A stretch of DNA of 64,000 bases from Amphiura filiformis (GCF_039555335.1 NC_092631.1:14794305-14858304), one strand, 5' to 3'; positions 11,601-26,600 are shown, counted from the stretch's first letter. Numbers and translations are program-made. The notes: generated by a model from the letters alone, not told the origin.

Positions 11601-14600
11601 CACGCACATGCTCAAAGATGCCGCAAAGATGCGAGCGCGAAACAGCTGCCTCAACGCTTTGACGTCACTGCCACATCAGGGTGGAAAATGCTTTGAAGAA
11701 GTGCTTAGCATTACTAAGGAAGTTATGGTAATCAATCACAGACCATGGGGAGTTTGATTGAAAGGGCCATCAGACCCAAACCATTTTTTTGCCATTATTT
11801 AATTGAATTTACAGGGCAAATTTAGAGGATATACACAGATATCTTGCCTCGCTCCAAGAGATAATTTACTTATTTTTCATTGCTTAACAATGTGCAAAAA
11901 TCAATACTTAACAAAGTACATAAATACAAATAACATGCTGTGATGGTCTGGAAAACCAACTCATATGGTCATATTTTTACAATTTTTTGCTTAGAATAAT
12001 CTGCACACTTTCAGCATTCCAATCTTTTACATTTCAAAAAACTGTACATATCTTACATATACATACCTGGGTTTTTAAGTGGTATATTTATGATAGCTAG
12101 ATATGGTAACAACTGGGTCTGTAAGTCTACTGGTGTCCAACAGTGACCCACAAATAAACCTTTAGCACCAGCACAGCTCTCCCGATACTGAAAATAACAA
12201 ACAGACAACATGATAATCCTCTCCACATGGGTGTCGCCTGCAGGCGACAAGTTTCAAATTTCTTTAAAAAATTCAAATTGTACATTTTCATGACCATATG
12301 AAAAATGCATTAAAATGAGTACAAACAAGCCCAATATTAGTTTAGTGGATTTGAGCGAGCTCTTGATATTTTGAGAAAGTATCGCAAAACGGGACTCTTT
12401 ATGGTGAAGTCTGTAGCCAGCACGTAGAGTATTAATTTACTGCATGTGATATAGCATACAAGGAAAAGGACCAGGATTTGTAATATGCTTGAATTACCTA
12501 GGGTGGGATGGGGCTGAGAGGCTAAAGGTAAAGTAAAGTTAACAGTCTTGATGAAGCAATGCTCAGGTCACAAAATGCACATTGTTTTTCTTGGGTGTTT
12601 GGGCCATCAGAGATGATCAGACCCCTTAAATTAACTTGTTTTTGTCCGTGTGGGGTGTCCCTCGCACAATGATTTTGTTTACCTTCCCAGCACTGTATAT
12701 GCCGGTACCCATTTATACACCTAGTGAGTTGTGAGACAATAGAGGTAAAAGTGCCTTTTCTAATTATAATGACAGCACTGGGATTTGAATCCACAACCTT
12801 CCGATGACTCTGACCCATTATGGGTTATTCCAAAAGAAATCCATACACCTCATATGTACATAGTGTGAATTTCAAATAGGGTTACCTGAATGTGTGACTC
12901 CATATGAAATCTACACCCCTGTGTAGGAGATTAAGGTCATGTCTTTTAACTGTAATATCCCATTGGCTCTAGGATGGCTGATCAGAGATTTGTGTCAACC
13001 ATATCACAGCTTGTCAACACCTCTCCTATCAGGGTTACTTTTTATTTAGAAAAAATCTGAGCATGCTTTTTACACATATACGAAAGAACCAAGCCTTGAA
13101 ATAAGCGGACTGGAAACGGGAGAAATTTGTTTTTGAACAATGCTCCTGCTTTAATGGGATTTTACAAGAACCAGGAGCAATTTTTGAAGAAACAGGATTA
13201 ATTTTCAAATAGTAAATCCTTTTCTGCATATACAATACAGCATACCAGCACTACTACATGAAGTGTAAAACTACAAGGACCAGTAGCAATTGGTGGCTTT
13301 ACGAGGGCAAATTTGCTCCTTGCGCCCTCGTATTTCAGGGCTTAAACTATTGCAAGCAACATTCCCCTAGTTTCTTACATGGGATAAACCAGGAGGTAAA
13401 AGAATGCTCTCTGTCTTAGTGTATCCATACGGATCATAGAGATTGGAGTCAGAGACAACCAACTCATAATTGCCCAATGCGTAATCCTACAGCAAATCCG
13501 CCCCCGCTTTTTATTTGTCAAACATGGAGACAAAACAAGTGCACCTCCTACATTTATCTGCAAAATCAAACAATATTTTGCGTCTTTGAACTTTAACATT
13601 GAAAATGTTAGTGCACGTAGCACTAAGCGTGTGTTATCGCCACACAGCATGACACAATAATCCAGAGGTACACATTTTACCCTCCATTAGCAACACGTAA
13701 ACAATGGTCAAGCCGGTACTCTTTGTGTCAAATCTCTTGATACAGATGGATAAATGACACATTTTAATAGCTTACTTTTCTGAAGACTTCAAACCACTCA
13801 GGCTTATGTAGTGGTCGCCACTTTCCTGTGCTTGTAGCATTATGTCTACTCCTACCACTGTTGAAATGAATGAGACTCCTAGCTGCTACTGATGCCCCAT
13901 ACTCACGTAATGCCGTCCTATGCTATAATGACAATGAACACAATAATAACAAATTAACTGTGCTTGTAACATTATCTACTTCAACTACTCTTGAAATGAA
14001 TGAGACTCCTAGCTGCTACTGATTGCATACTCAAGTAATGCCGACCTATGCTATAATGACAATCAGCACAATATATCGCACTATGATCAACATACTGAAT
14101 AGTACAAGACCCCATGGGGTATTCATATACTACAGTGAGAGTTTCAAATGAATTATTTCCCCCACTCTTACATGTACCATGGCATGTAATGTTTAATATT
14201 TATATCAGATTCTGTAACACCATAGGGCTACTGCATTTGAAATCCCTACACCCCTATGGCAAACATGACCTTAATCTCCCAATGAAATGGAATCACCCAT
14301 TCAGGTATATCCCATTTGAAATTCACACTCCCTGTGTGGAACATTAAGGTTGTGTTTTCCATAGGGTGTATGGATAGCCCATTAATTGACTCACCGTCCA
14401 ATCAGAAGCCAGGAAGTCAGCGTCGCTGAAATATCTGCTAGCTTCTACAACATCATCTAAAGGTTCATAAAACTCGAGGTAATTCTGATGAAGGTAGAGG
14501 TTGAAATTTTCACTGCTCATGTGTGTGTTTGTCAAAACATGCTGAGGACAAATAAATAAATACATGAATAAATATCTGTTAGCTTCCACAAAATCATCTC

Positions 14601-17600
14601 ATAAAACTCTACAAAATTGTGATGAAGCTAAAGGTTGAAATTCTCACTGCTCATGTGTGTGTTAGCCAAAACATACTGTGGCACCGACCGATTAACAGCC
14701 CTCTTGGCATACAAGGCAAGTGATCACTGATCAGTCATGTTGTATACACATAATATAAAGATCTGCAAAACATGGCGGGGGTTAAGTGATATTTGATTTA
14801 CACTGGCATGTGCCAGGGATTATACCCAGCTGTGAACCTGGTTGGGAGGGTGTTCTTCTTAAAATCATTTAGTGAGCAATCTGTGGTTTAGAGTGGCAAG
14901 AGTAAAAAAGTATGTTTAAACAGATAGCAAATTCACCATGAACTCTCATCCTTATTTGCCGTTGTTTACTAACTCAAAACCATACAGGTGACCAAACAGT
15001 CATCCAAATGGGCTATTCCAGTTGAAATTTATACACCTCTGTGAAAGACATGACCTTAATCTTCCACACAGGGGGTGTCAATTACAAATCGGGTTACCTG
15101 ACTGCGCGACTCCATTTGAAATCTACACCCCGTGTGGGAGATTAAGGCCATGTCTTTCATGGGGGTGTGGATTTCATCTAGAATAGCCCAATGATAATAA
15201 GGTCCACACAGCACATATACATACCTCAGGGTTAATCTTGAGTGGATCCCTATCATGATGTGATAAATGATCTGGTAACACTGGGTCATCATCAGACTTG
15301 GGGTTTCCTGAAACAAAGGAATGAAATTCATGTCAGATTACATGGTCTGCATAATATACAAGCCAAACTAGAGACGAGCAGAGCCTAGCAAGTGTTCTCA
15401 CTCCACAACAAACTCCTTGAACAGACCCTTGCAGACAGACTTGTAGCCGTCCTATACTCAAATTTGGTAGTGACATCAGTACGTACTTTTAAGGTATTGC
15501 GACGCAAGCAATAATCCAGTACTGTAGCCTGTTTTACCCACTGATACATTTTGTAAGTAATTTGATTGTTCGATGGCAACACCAAAATAATTGTTTATTA
15601 GTGGGTGGAAGCAACTGGGTGGCACCGAGCATAACCACCCACTAGCTTTAACCCTGCTTACAATATAGCATTTGTCAATTGGATAATTTTGACATACACT
15701 TGTAACAGTGCAGAATGTTGATGGGGATCAGACCCTTTTTCAAGATGTTCTTGTTTAAGAAATTCAGATTCCAAAATACGATCATTACTGAATTTACGAT
15801 CGATTCCGATCCTTTTCATAAACGGCCATAGCCAAGTGAGGCCGATCCATTCAGATCTGGACATAACCAGTTGGGAACTATGAGAATGCAAAAAGATGTG
15901 ATGTCGACCAATCAGATCACGAGATTGCATGGGCTGTTATGCTCGGGGCGTTCAACAAAAAGACAAGGTGTGGGAGAAGAAAATTCACTCGCTCACTCTC
16001 CGACTCTCTCACACACTCTCTTGGCTGGCGAACATACACACAGGGATTCACTCAGTTTATATCTGTTATATGGAGAAGAAGAAATGAATAAATATATTGC
16101 TACCAGTCCAAAAGTGAAGTCTGAACTTGTATTATTATTTACCAGTGCCTCAACCATACTCGGCACGCTTTACACACTGACTGTTGAAAGTTCAACCAGC
16201 ACCTACCTACTGATCTAGGTTGTCAGGTGCCATAGGCATCACTTACGTTTGCAGTATAGTATTTTCCCTAAGGCACGGAACAGAAACAGTGATGTATCCT
16301 TGCCTCCGATTGCAGACAAGGCCCTATCACTGTCATCTTCTGATTTCTCTTTCTTCCCTCTCCTAGAAGATGTCTGTTTACCACTCTTTGTTGCTTTACC
16401 ATGTGATGATGAGGATGACTGCTTCATATCTAATAGAGCACTAAGATCTCTTGTGTCTGTATGGGAAGAAACAAAAGAGAGAACAATTCTAATTATGGAG
16501 TAATTAAGGTAAAGGAGTTGAACCTGCATTTTTATACAGGATGGAGTGCCCACCAATCTTTCATTAGCGATTAGATTCCACCATGAAATGTTGCTGTGGG
16601 TGGATCGCCACACCTCTTCAACAGCGAGTCTGTTACCTTCCCAGTATTTAAGAATGCCGGTGCTCATTTACCCAATTCTAAATGAACCATGGGAAGAGCG
16701 GAAGTCTGAATTTAATCTGCAGAGGTTGCCAATTAATTTCAGCCATTTTTCCCCAAGTCAATATCCCAGCAAATCTCAACTGCTGGGAATTGAACCCGGG
16801 ACCTCATGCACTAAAGGCAAGTACCCTAACCTTAAGGCCACGCTCTCCACTTACAGGTATGGATTCTATAAAGGAGATACCCAGGCTTGATATAACATAT
16901 CATGTGTCATTTCTGCCCCATGTACATGTACATGCTTGGGATGGGGAATGTAGAAAACTCCTTATTTTGAGATATTGTTGGTCTTAATTCAAGACCTATA
17001 TCTTGTCATGATGGATGGGCTGGCCAATATTTTGAGTAACTACAATAAAAAATATTAGCCAGCTTATCCATTATAACAGGATATTGGACTGGCAAAAGAT
17101 TAAATCTATCTTTTATTCACATTCTTGTTCAGTTTCTATAAGTAAAACCACTTTTTCAGAAAAAATAAAGTTACTTTTGTGAGGACATCCCTTTTGTTTT
17201 AAACAAACGAAACTGTCACAAACATCTAAGCCGCTAAACCCCGTTCTTAGTTGGCGCATGTGTATTACGCAAACGCATTATCGCGCAATCATTGAGGATC
17301 AACATCTAATATCACTTTTCACTATCATGTTATAGTATACACCTGAAATCAATCAAATTATGTGAATTCTTTACAAACCACACCCACTAATAAGAATATA
17401 GGATAAGCCACTCAAAAGAAAAGGAAGGTGTCGATCTCATAAACAGACCCACAAAGGTCAGGTAACTTTTCCATGGGCATGAGACAATCACCATAGCTTG
17501 CACTGTAGACTGCTGCCCTCATTCGTCAACCTTCTGGATTAACTACTGAGAAAACTATACGGAAAAAAGTCACAGATTTTGCAACAGGATTCCTGTGGCA

Positions 17601-20600
17601 TAGAGCATGCACAATTGTGTCCAAATTGACCTTTTGACCGAGTTTGTTGTTTTTAGAACTTCAGAGCGTGATCTTGTCACAACGGCGCGGTACAACGACA
17701 CAGTACATGGGCGCCGTTAGTCAGTCACACCATGGCGCACAACCAAACTCGCTTTTATTTTTTTTCAGAATATGGACTGTTTAGTTTAATAGTTTAATAC
17801 CTTTATTGCACAAAATATCAAAATGCGGTGTGTGGTGCAAAAGGGCAACCCCGAACAGGCACGCAGGCCCACTGGATGGGGCCCTTATACACACACCAAA
17901 ATAAAAGAACTAAAATTACACAGTACATAATTATAAACATATTTAAAAAACACTATAAAATACATTAAAAATACAATATAATACTAAAATTGAGTTGCCA
18001 AATATAGGGTAAAGACATCGCATAATTCAAAAGGCATTAGTGAAATTGCACAAGGTAGGTAGACTGATAAGTTCACAATCTGCAAATGTTCCCCCGCACA
18101 AATCCAAGAACACCTCGGCACAAAAATCCCCTACACACCCCAATGACGCTCCGCACCACACCGCGGCACCATATCAAATTGACTGATCAACTCTCACACT
18201 CCTCATCTGATTCCTGCTGGAACTTGACGTTGGTGGCATCAATTTGAGAAAGCACCGCAGTGCAGTACGAAACGCCACTGAGGCATGCCTAAGACCTCCA
18301 TACCGAAGCACTTCTGGACATGTACAGAAGAAACATTTGCAAATTGTGAATTACGAACAATAATCCTGATGAAATTATTTATGGATACTGACAGGTGAAT
18401 TTGAAATGTAGTAATTAAGGAGCTCGGATTTGAAATATTTGAAAATTTGAACGTTCCTAACGTCAGCAGGGAGGTTGTTCCAGGAGTTGTACACACGGTT
18501 AAAAAATGTCTGCTTGAAAATATTGGTATTGCACTTATTTGGGATAATTGTAGGTGAGTCAAAAGATCTTAAAGAAATGGATTCAGTGCCACGGAAATTC
18601 ACTCTATCTTGCAATGAGATAAAAGACATGCCATGGAAACCCTTGAAGAGCAGGATGTTATCTTTAAACTTGCGACGGTCCTCAAGACTAGAAAGGTTGA
18701 GTTTTGTAAGACGCTCTTCATAGGGGGCAGAACTTTGAAGGATGAATCTGGTAGCACGCCTTTGAACTCTTTCAATGGCAGTAATGAGACCCTTAGTAGA
18801 TGGATTCCAAATTTCTGACCCGTATTCCAAAATAGGTCTGACATGAGCCAAATAAAGAATTTTACGAGTAAGGGGGTCTTTTATTTCATTGCAAGTGTGA
18901 TGGATCAAGCCCAAAATATGGTTAGCTTTGCAAATCATATGATTAATATGCATTTTCCAATTCAAATTATTAGTGACCATGATACCAAGATCGTTTTGAC
19001 TAGTAACAGAAAGTAAATTGTGGTTACCAAATTTATAATCAACAGGATCAACATGGTGACGTTTACGAGTTTTGACCTGAAGCACCACACATTTTTTGCA
19101 TTAAAATCAATATCCCATGTTTTACTCCAGTTATTCAGAGCATTGAGGTCATTTTGCAGAGCCACTTGATCATCAATGGAAGAAATTGAAAAATACACAA
19201 GTTAATGTAGGTACTTTTCCATGTGTATGAGACACTCACCTTTAAGACAAGCAAACTGTAATGAGTTGATTGCACTTCTAATATCGCCGCAACTTGCACT
19301 GGCTAAGGCTTCTATTGTAGACTTGGAAGGAACATAGCACTTGTGTTTACCCTGTTCAAAACAAAATAAAGGTTACTTGAATACAAAATAAAGGTTACTT
19401 GAATACAAAGTAAAGGTTCCTTGAATAAGTTCATCAGGACTGTTAGGTATCATACTATTGGTAAATTATGTTTTACAAGTCCAATAATTTACTAATGTTT
19501 TAGACATTTCATCTTCTGATCGGATAGGAAGACTTTGTCAGTAATGCGATCCCACTCTCATCTCCAGAGTGTTCAGCTCTTGAGTTGTACGACAGGAGTC
19601 AGTCGACGAAATAATCAAGTCCGTCATCACAGACCATGTGTCACAGCAAAATCATGTTATTGATTGGCAGAGGCGGCACCAGGATTTTTTTTTTTTTTCT
19701 GGGGGCATGGGGGAAGTGAATTTCAGGGGGCAAAATCAACAAATTTCTTCAAAGTCTTTCAATCGGAAGATGAAACGTCTAAAACATGAGTAAATTATTG
19801 GACTTTTAAAACATCAATTTACCAATAGCAAAATAAAGGCTACTGGCCGAAAGAGATAATTTGAAAATTTAGTTATATCTTTACTCCCCCCTCCCCCCAG
19901 GACTGTCTTGCTCTTCTGGAGCCTTCAAGGACAGCTGTTTAGGACATTTACAATAGAATGTAAGGAGAGAATGGTCAACTAAGGAGAGCTGAAAATCACT
20001 CTCCTTTATCAGATTTAAGGAGAGCAGTAGAGAAAGATTGCTCTTGATCTCCTCAAAAGACAATCCCTGCCCCCCCCCTTTAACTTGTCATTACCCAAAT
20101 TCTTACTCTAAATCTAATACTACAGTTACTACCAGGAATGTTCAGGACTGAACGCTGCACACACCCTAGTTTATTGTGTAAAAATAACGGGGTCATACCG
20201 CATTATGTGAAACGACCTGATCCAAACAGGCCAAAGGAGGCATTTGGGCGTATTCTTAATACCTTTGGGTGTATTTATGTGACATTTGGGTGTATTCCTA
20301 ATACCTTTGGGTGTATTTATGAGCCATTTGTGTGTATTCTTAATACCGTACTTTTGGGTGTATTTATGAGACAATTGGGTGAATTCCTAGTACCTTTGGG
20401 TGTATTTGTCATTAACTTGTCCAAAACCAGGCTATTCCATTTGAGATCTGCCATATCACTGTGGAAGATTTAAGAAAAGTCTTTCACCCAGGGAGTTTGT
20501 TTTTTAAAATGGAATTGGTCAGGGTTAATTAATTATCTTGTAACCAATACTCCCCCATTAAGGGCTTTAAAAGTACCTCAATATCTGCCACAACTGGATT

Positions 20601-23600
20601 TCAAATGGAGGTTACCCAATTGTATATTTGATACCCATACTCCCTCTGTGGGACTTTCGCTAAATCTTCCACAGCGGGGGTGTGGATTTCAAACAGAATG
20701 TTTGTTTACCTGTAATGCCTCTTTGTTCGCTATTCTTAACATGACTTTAGCCATACTTGTAGGAGCCACCGGGTTAAAGCTGAAAGAAACAAAAACAATA
20801 CAAATTAAAGTATTAATCACAATCTCAACTACAGCATGAGACATTTAGGAGTATTACCTTTGGGTGTATTTGTGAGACATTTAGGTGTATTCCTAACACC
20901 TTTGGGTGTATTTGAGACATTTTGGTGTATTCTTAAAACATTTGTGTGTATTTATGAGCCATTTGGGTGTATTCTTAAGATATACAATTTTGGTGCAGCA
21001 GTTTTGTCTTTCGCACTTCATGGAACAATCGGCCCTCATTATCAGGGGATGCTGATCTGTGGTTCATCTGTATTGCTTTAGTCCATGGTATTCCTAATAC
21101 CTTTGGGTGTATTTATGAGACATGTTGGTGTATTCCTAATACCTTGGGTGTATTTTGGAGATATTTGGGTGTATTCTTAATACCTTTGGGTGTATTTATG
21201 AGACATTTGGGTGTATTCTTAATACCTTTGGGTGTAACTCACCTAATATTATGTACACCTAGAGATGCTTGCACATCTTTCGGAAACAGTTTGAGAGCAT
21301 TTGACTCGCCACCATGACTATCCGAGACTATGAATACCAGTGGACTTCTACCTGTGATGCTGAATTTCTTTAATATGGTATGGAAGAACTGAGGACTCCT
21401 ATAGAACGTGTTGGGAAAATCCTACAAGATAAAAGAAAAGAAACGAAATCAATCAATAAGATTAAACTGCTGATAAACTTGGCCTCTCTGGCATTTTTAT
21501 GCAAAACATAACTGATTTCTTTGAGGTTATCTACCACATTGACCTAAAAGTAATTATCAGGGCTAGAGATTTTCCATTATAAGTCAGAATTTCATAAAAC
21601 AACATAAATACACCTTTGGATTCATAACCATTAAGGTATGGTCATTTTCATGGTAAAGGGTGTAACTTTGGATTTTTAACATTTTAAACCGTAGTGTTCT
21701 AATAAAGCCACAGAATTCCATGATTTTTGGCCACATAAGTCATCTAGTTAGCAGCTACCTTGGGTAGCATAATCAGCTTTGGGAGTTACTGCGTTCAGTT
21801 TTAGCAGGCTTAAATGTACTTAATATTGCCATTTTGAAAAACTATAAAAACAGTAACATTTTTGTAAAACCCTGTGTTTTCTTCAGTTAGTTCATGGATA
21901 ATTTTTCTTATCCTGAAAGTACAGTCATATGTTCAGTAAACACTGCCACATTAGATTTAATTGTGAACGGCCCTGTATTTTTGAGAACCGGACTTCAATA
22001 TTTGTTGTTTCGAGGCTTCATTTTCCGTTAACAATTGTTAACAAACTTTGTGGGTGTAGCTTTGGTTCATAATTCTTGGTTATTTCTTCACTTCTTCTTG
22101 ATTCATAACAGTTGTTATCTTAACTTGAAATGGGTAACAAAAATTAGCCGATTTGCAAGCTTTTAAAATTTTTATAAAATCTTGACTTCAAATAGCCATT
22201 TTTCCGTTAACTTTTTTGAAGCCTACGAAACAAACTGTTCAGCAAGCTTGTGCAAATATAAATAAAAGAGCTCATCCAATCTATTTATCAAAATGTAGCA
22301 AAGTAGATCCTCAAGTCACATGTTTTTAAATCGTGGAGATATATATCACCGTTTGAAAATGGGACCCAATACAAACTTTCCGTTAACAATTGAAGCCTCC
22401 GAAACAAATGAAGCCTCCGAAACAACAATAAACTTAATTATCATCTATGCATATCTAAATTGGTGTGTTTCATACTGATATCTGCATTGTAATTATTACT
22501 TGATATGTGCAGAATGTCATAAATTTAAAAAAAATTGACATTATGGTTAATGTTTGAAAAATATACTGATACCTTAAAAAGCCTGTTTCGGAGGCTTCAC
22601 ATGCAAAAAACACCATACTTAACAAATGGGTGAAAAAATTAATGTGTGATAAATCTACAATATCTGCCGCATAGAATCATTGATTCAATACACACAAGAA
22701 AATAACAGCTAAGATGATCCCAACACTGTTGTTTTCAAAAAAACTACTTCTGCAATGTTTAACAATTGTTAACATGAAGCCTCCAAACAAAAAAAATGAC
22801 TTGCTGTGATAATTTAATTTTTGTCACAACTGAAATTCAATACTTAGAAGCAAAGCATAAAAATTGATAATTGTGATATTTTTTACCTATTTTTTTATGT
22901 CAACTTGTAGTAGTTAGCTAAATATTTTACTTTTATGATCACCTGTGTTGTTAACTGAAGCCTCCGAAACACAAATCGCTTGAATTGCCAATTCTAAAAT
23001 ATAACTCCAATTTCTGTGAAACTTGGCTGGGAGGTTCCTTTCATCAAGTAGTATTTGTACATGAAGTTAGACATTCAAATTATTTTAGGAACCCAATTAA
23101 AACTTAAAAAATATGTTTAAGGTTTGGAAATTTCCATTGTAAATGACACTTGATGTTAAAAATTTTCAAAACTGCAATTACAAACATAGCAAAACATGGT
23201 ATAAAAGTTAACTTATATCTGTTGACTTACTTTGGAATGGAATTTCACATGTATTCCAGCTTTCATGTCAAAATTTTCTGAGGTTATGTAAAATACATTT
23301 TTTCTTAGATTTTAACCAAAATGTTATGCAAATGTCAAATTTTTATTAGAAATCAAAAGGTTTAAGCCTTGAAACATTATTTTACTGGAATTTAAGTTGT
23401 TTCTATGCATGATTTCAGTAAACAGAAACATATTTAAGTGGTTTGAAATTTTGACCCTAAAAATCAAAAGTTACACCCTTTACCGTGAAAATGACCGTAT
23501 AGGAATTTTTTTTGTTTTGGCTCAGAAATATAATTATAGGTTAATAAATGCGTATCAGTTGTTGGGAGTGAAATTGTATAAAACAATGCACACCTACTGA

Positions 23601-26600
23601 GGTGTTAATGCATCTTATGCACGAGCCCTGAAGGGGTGAGTGCATTAGATGCATCAACATCTCAGTACTAGTGTATTATTTCATACAATTTCTCAAGCAA
23701 AAAGTGATACGCATTTATTAACCCATTTCATACATGACTGAAACTCCCGTGAATTTTGCTATTTTTATAAAAAATTGTCACAAAAAATGTTGGAAAATGC
23801 AAGCAAATATAAATGCATCCACCCGCAAGAAAAATGAACGGAGTGCACACCTGTGCAATTATACAATATTTATGCACTGCTAATAATTTAATTACTAACG
23901 TTTGCTCTGATTGGTTCTCACTATCTAGGAGTGTATCATCTTGTGTATGAATAGTATTTAATTATATTCGTACTTGCTCAAGTAGCATTTGATACAAATT
24001 TGGTTACACAATTATGGGGTTCTTTTTTAATGAACCTTGAAGTGCCTAAAATAAGGCTATAGCACCCTTTCCAGCCATCACTAATCTTCCTCTCCATAGA
24101 CTTTGTAGATTGGAAATGTCCATCATTTGAGTTTATAACAAAATTTGCTCCAAATAATAAATGAGTTCTGTAGCGACATGTGCAAATTAAAGTGTACAGC
24201 ATGATATTTAAATGGTTGTTGTACAGTTGTCATAAAAACATGTTCAATGCATGTTCAAGTTGTTCATTATTATGAGTTCCCTCTACTAAATGAATGTTAC
24301 GCTGATAAAGGAATAGGCCTATTGCAAATTTCCTAAGGGATCGGATAGCGATGTTTCCATAGTATTTTCTGCGGGACATGAAAGCACATCAGACACGCCA
24401 AATTGCATTCTGAATGAGTTAGTTTCAGTTTTTTTATTCGCAATATAATACAAATACAAATATTATGTAGATGGGAGGAAAAGCAAACGATCATTTGAAA
24501 ATTTGGACCTTTTGTATTGAAGACATAAATTTTTTTTCTCAAAATATTTTAGGTCTTTTGGGGAAAATATCTGATGATGTGCTCTCATGTCTCACAAAAA
24601 ATACTGTGCAAATGTCGCTATCCGATCCCCAAAACAAAAACCTAGGACTTGCATGTTTTCCATACAAACAAACAAACAAACAAACAAATCTAACACTTAC
24701 CTCAACTAAGACTAATTTCTTTAAAGATGTGTCTTCACCAAAGATTTGTAACGTTTGGTATTTGTTAGATCTTGTCAGAAAATCTTGGAAGATACTCTGC
24801 TGAGATTCGGACATGTGACCTCCAACAGGGATGAAATCTATATAATATAAATAATAATAAAGTGGTGAAGTTTGGTATTTATTAGATTTTGGCACAAAAT
24901 CTTGGAAGGTGGTCTGCCATATGGAAAAGTTCCAGACATTCCAGAGCAAATCAGCTTTTTGTGTACCTTCATTCTGTGCTTGTGTTAACAAAATATACAG
25001 TTCCACACCCGTAATTAAAAGCTTCTTTTTCTGTTTTATTAAGCCTTTTTTGCGCGCTTGAAGCATGCGAGAAATTTAAATTTCAAACAATTTTAGCCCC
25101 AAATGAAGGTGTATTATCCTATTTGATGGGCCAGTGCTTGAGAGCGCAAATTTGTTTCCAATTTTACTCTATTTGGGCCCAAAATATAGTGTTTTTTGTG
25201 CTAAAAAGGAAGATGCACAGGGCAATTATTGCTTATTTTTTTCTTCTATTATTATTTTTAGGGGGGCCATCCACCTTGCCAAAATTTAGGAGGGGCATGT
25301 CCCCCACCCGGCTTCCACTGACTATGTGTGTTAATGTTTGTGCCAGTCTTTGCCACTTCAGAAAACATTACCTTTCAAAATGTCCCTCACAGGAGGCATA
25401 AATTTCATGTGGAATCAAACCACCCATTCAGGTAACCCAATTTAAAATGCACACTCACTGTGTAGAAGCAGAGAAGATGTAATGTACATCTTCTCTGGTA
25501 GAAGATAAAAGTCATATTTTCTATATAGGGGGTGTATGGATTTTGATTAGAATAGCCTATAATTACCTCTCCAGCTGGTCCCTCGGTCATCTGGATTATA
25601 CACTGATGTGACAGGGTTCACCCATTCTTGTACTTCTATTCTCATTTCTTTGGCTAGGGTTTGCACAGTGGCAGTCTTGCCGGCACCTGTCGGCCCAGTC
25701 AGTAACAACACTGGTGCTTGAGTCTACAAATATAAACACAAAGGTGGAGAAGCTATCACAACATGAATCCATAACACAGGCATGAGAATACATATTACAT
25801 TTCAAAGAAAAGAAAAAAGAAAATTCTGCCAAAAAAAATGGAAAAGTCCCTAAAATATGGTAAAAATGCTCAAACCGGGCTAAAAAGAAAAACGTGCAGA
25901 AATTGAGGGAGGAAAAGAAATTCCTTTCAAAAAAAGGAAAATTCTCAGGCCTGATAACAAGTAACAAGGTTTTAACGATTGTGCCGTCAGATTAAAAATG
26001 TTGTTGTGCTCTCATCAGGTGTCAGATTTCTTCAGAACGATGTCTGAGTCAGGATGGAGTCCTTGAGAAGTCAGCATCACACCTGACAAAAGCTCAAAAT
26101 CTGACTGCACCTGTTCAACCCTTTTTGCTTGTAATAAAAACTTCATTTTTTACTTGCAGATTGGGTTATTCCAGATGAAATCCATACACCATCTATGGAA
26201 GAGATGATGATAATCTTCTACACAGGGAGTGTGACATTTCAAATCAGGTTATAAACCTGACTGGGTGACTCCACATGAAATCTACACCGTTGTGTGGAAG
26301 ATAAAGGTCATTGGAGTGTTGGAATTTCAATTGAAATAGCTCAATTTGTTACATAAATGGTGGTTGTTTTGAGGGTATATGACAATTAAGAAAAAGAGTA
26401 AATGGTGTATTGTAAATATCATGTAATATCACATAATGACCTGCGAACTGGGCCAGTACCGAAAATGGAAAACACAGAAATTGGGGATGTCAAACATAAT
26501 TGCAAAATAAAGCTTATTTTGACCTAAAATATTGGCTACCCTAAACCCTCGTCTACAAGCATATAGAGTGCTTCTGATTAAAGCTAACTTAATCCAAGCG

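Noticed and set aside
20171-20374. Minus-strand frame repeating NTPK residues
   Set aside because: A by-product of the 42-bp minisatellite length being a multiple of three, inside an intron.
25596-25967. 123-codon minus-strand frame overlapping exon 5
   Set aside because: Out of frame with the RAD17 Walker A exon and extends into a purine-rich intron tract; a shadow frame.
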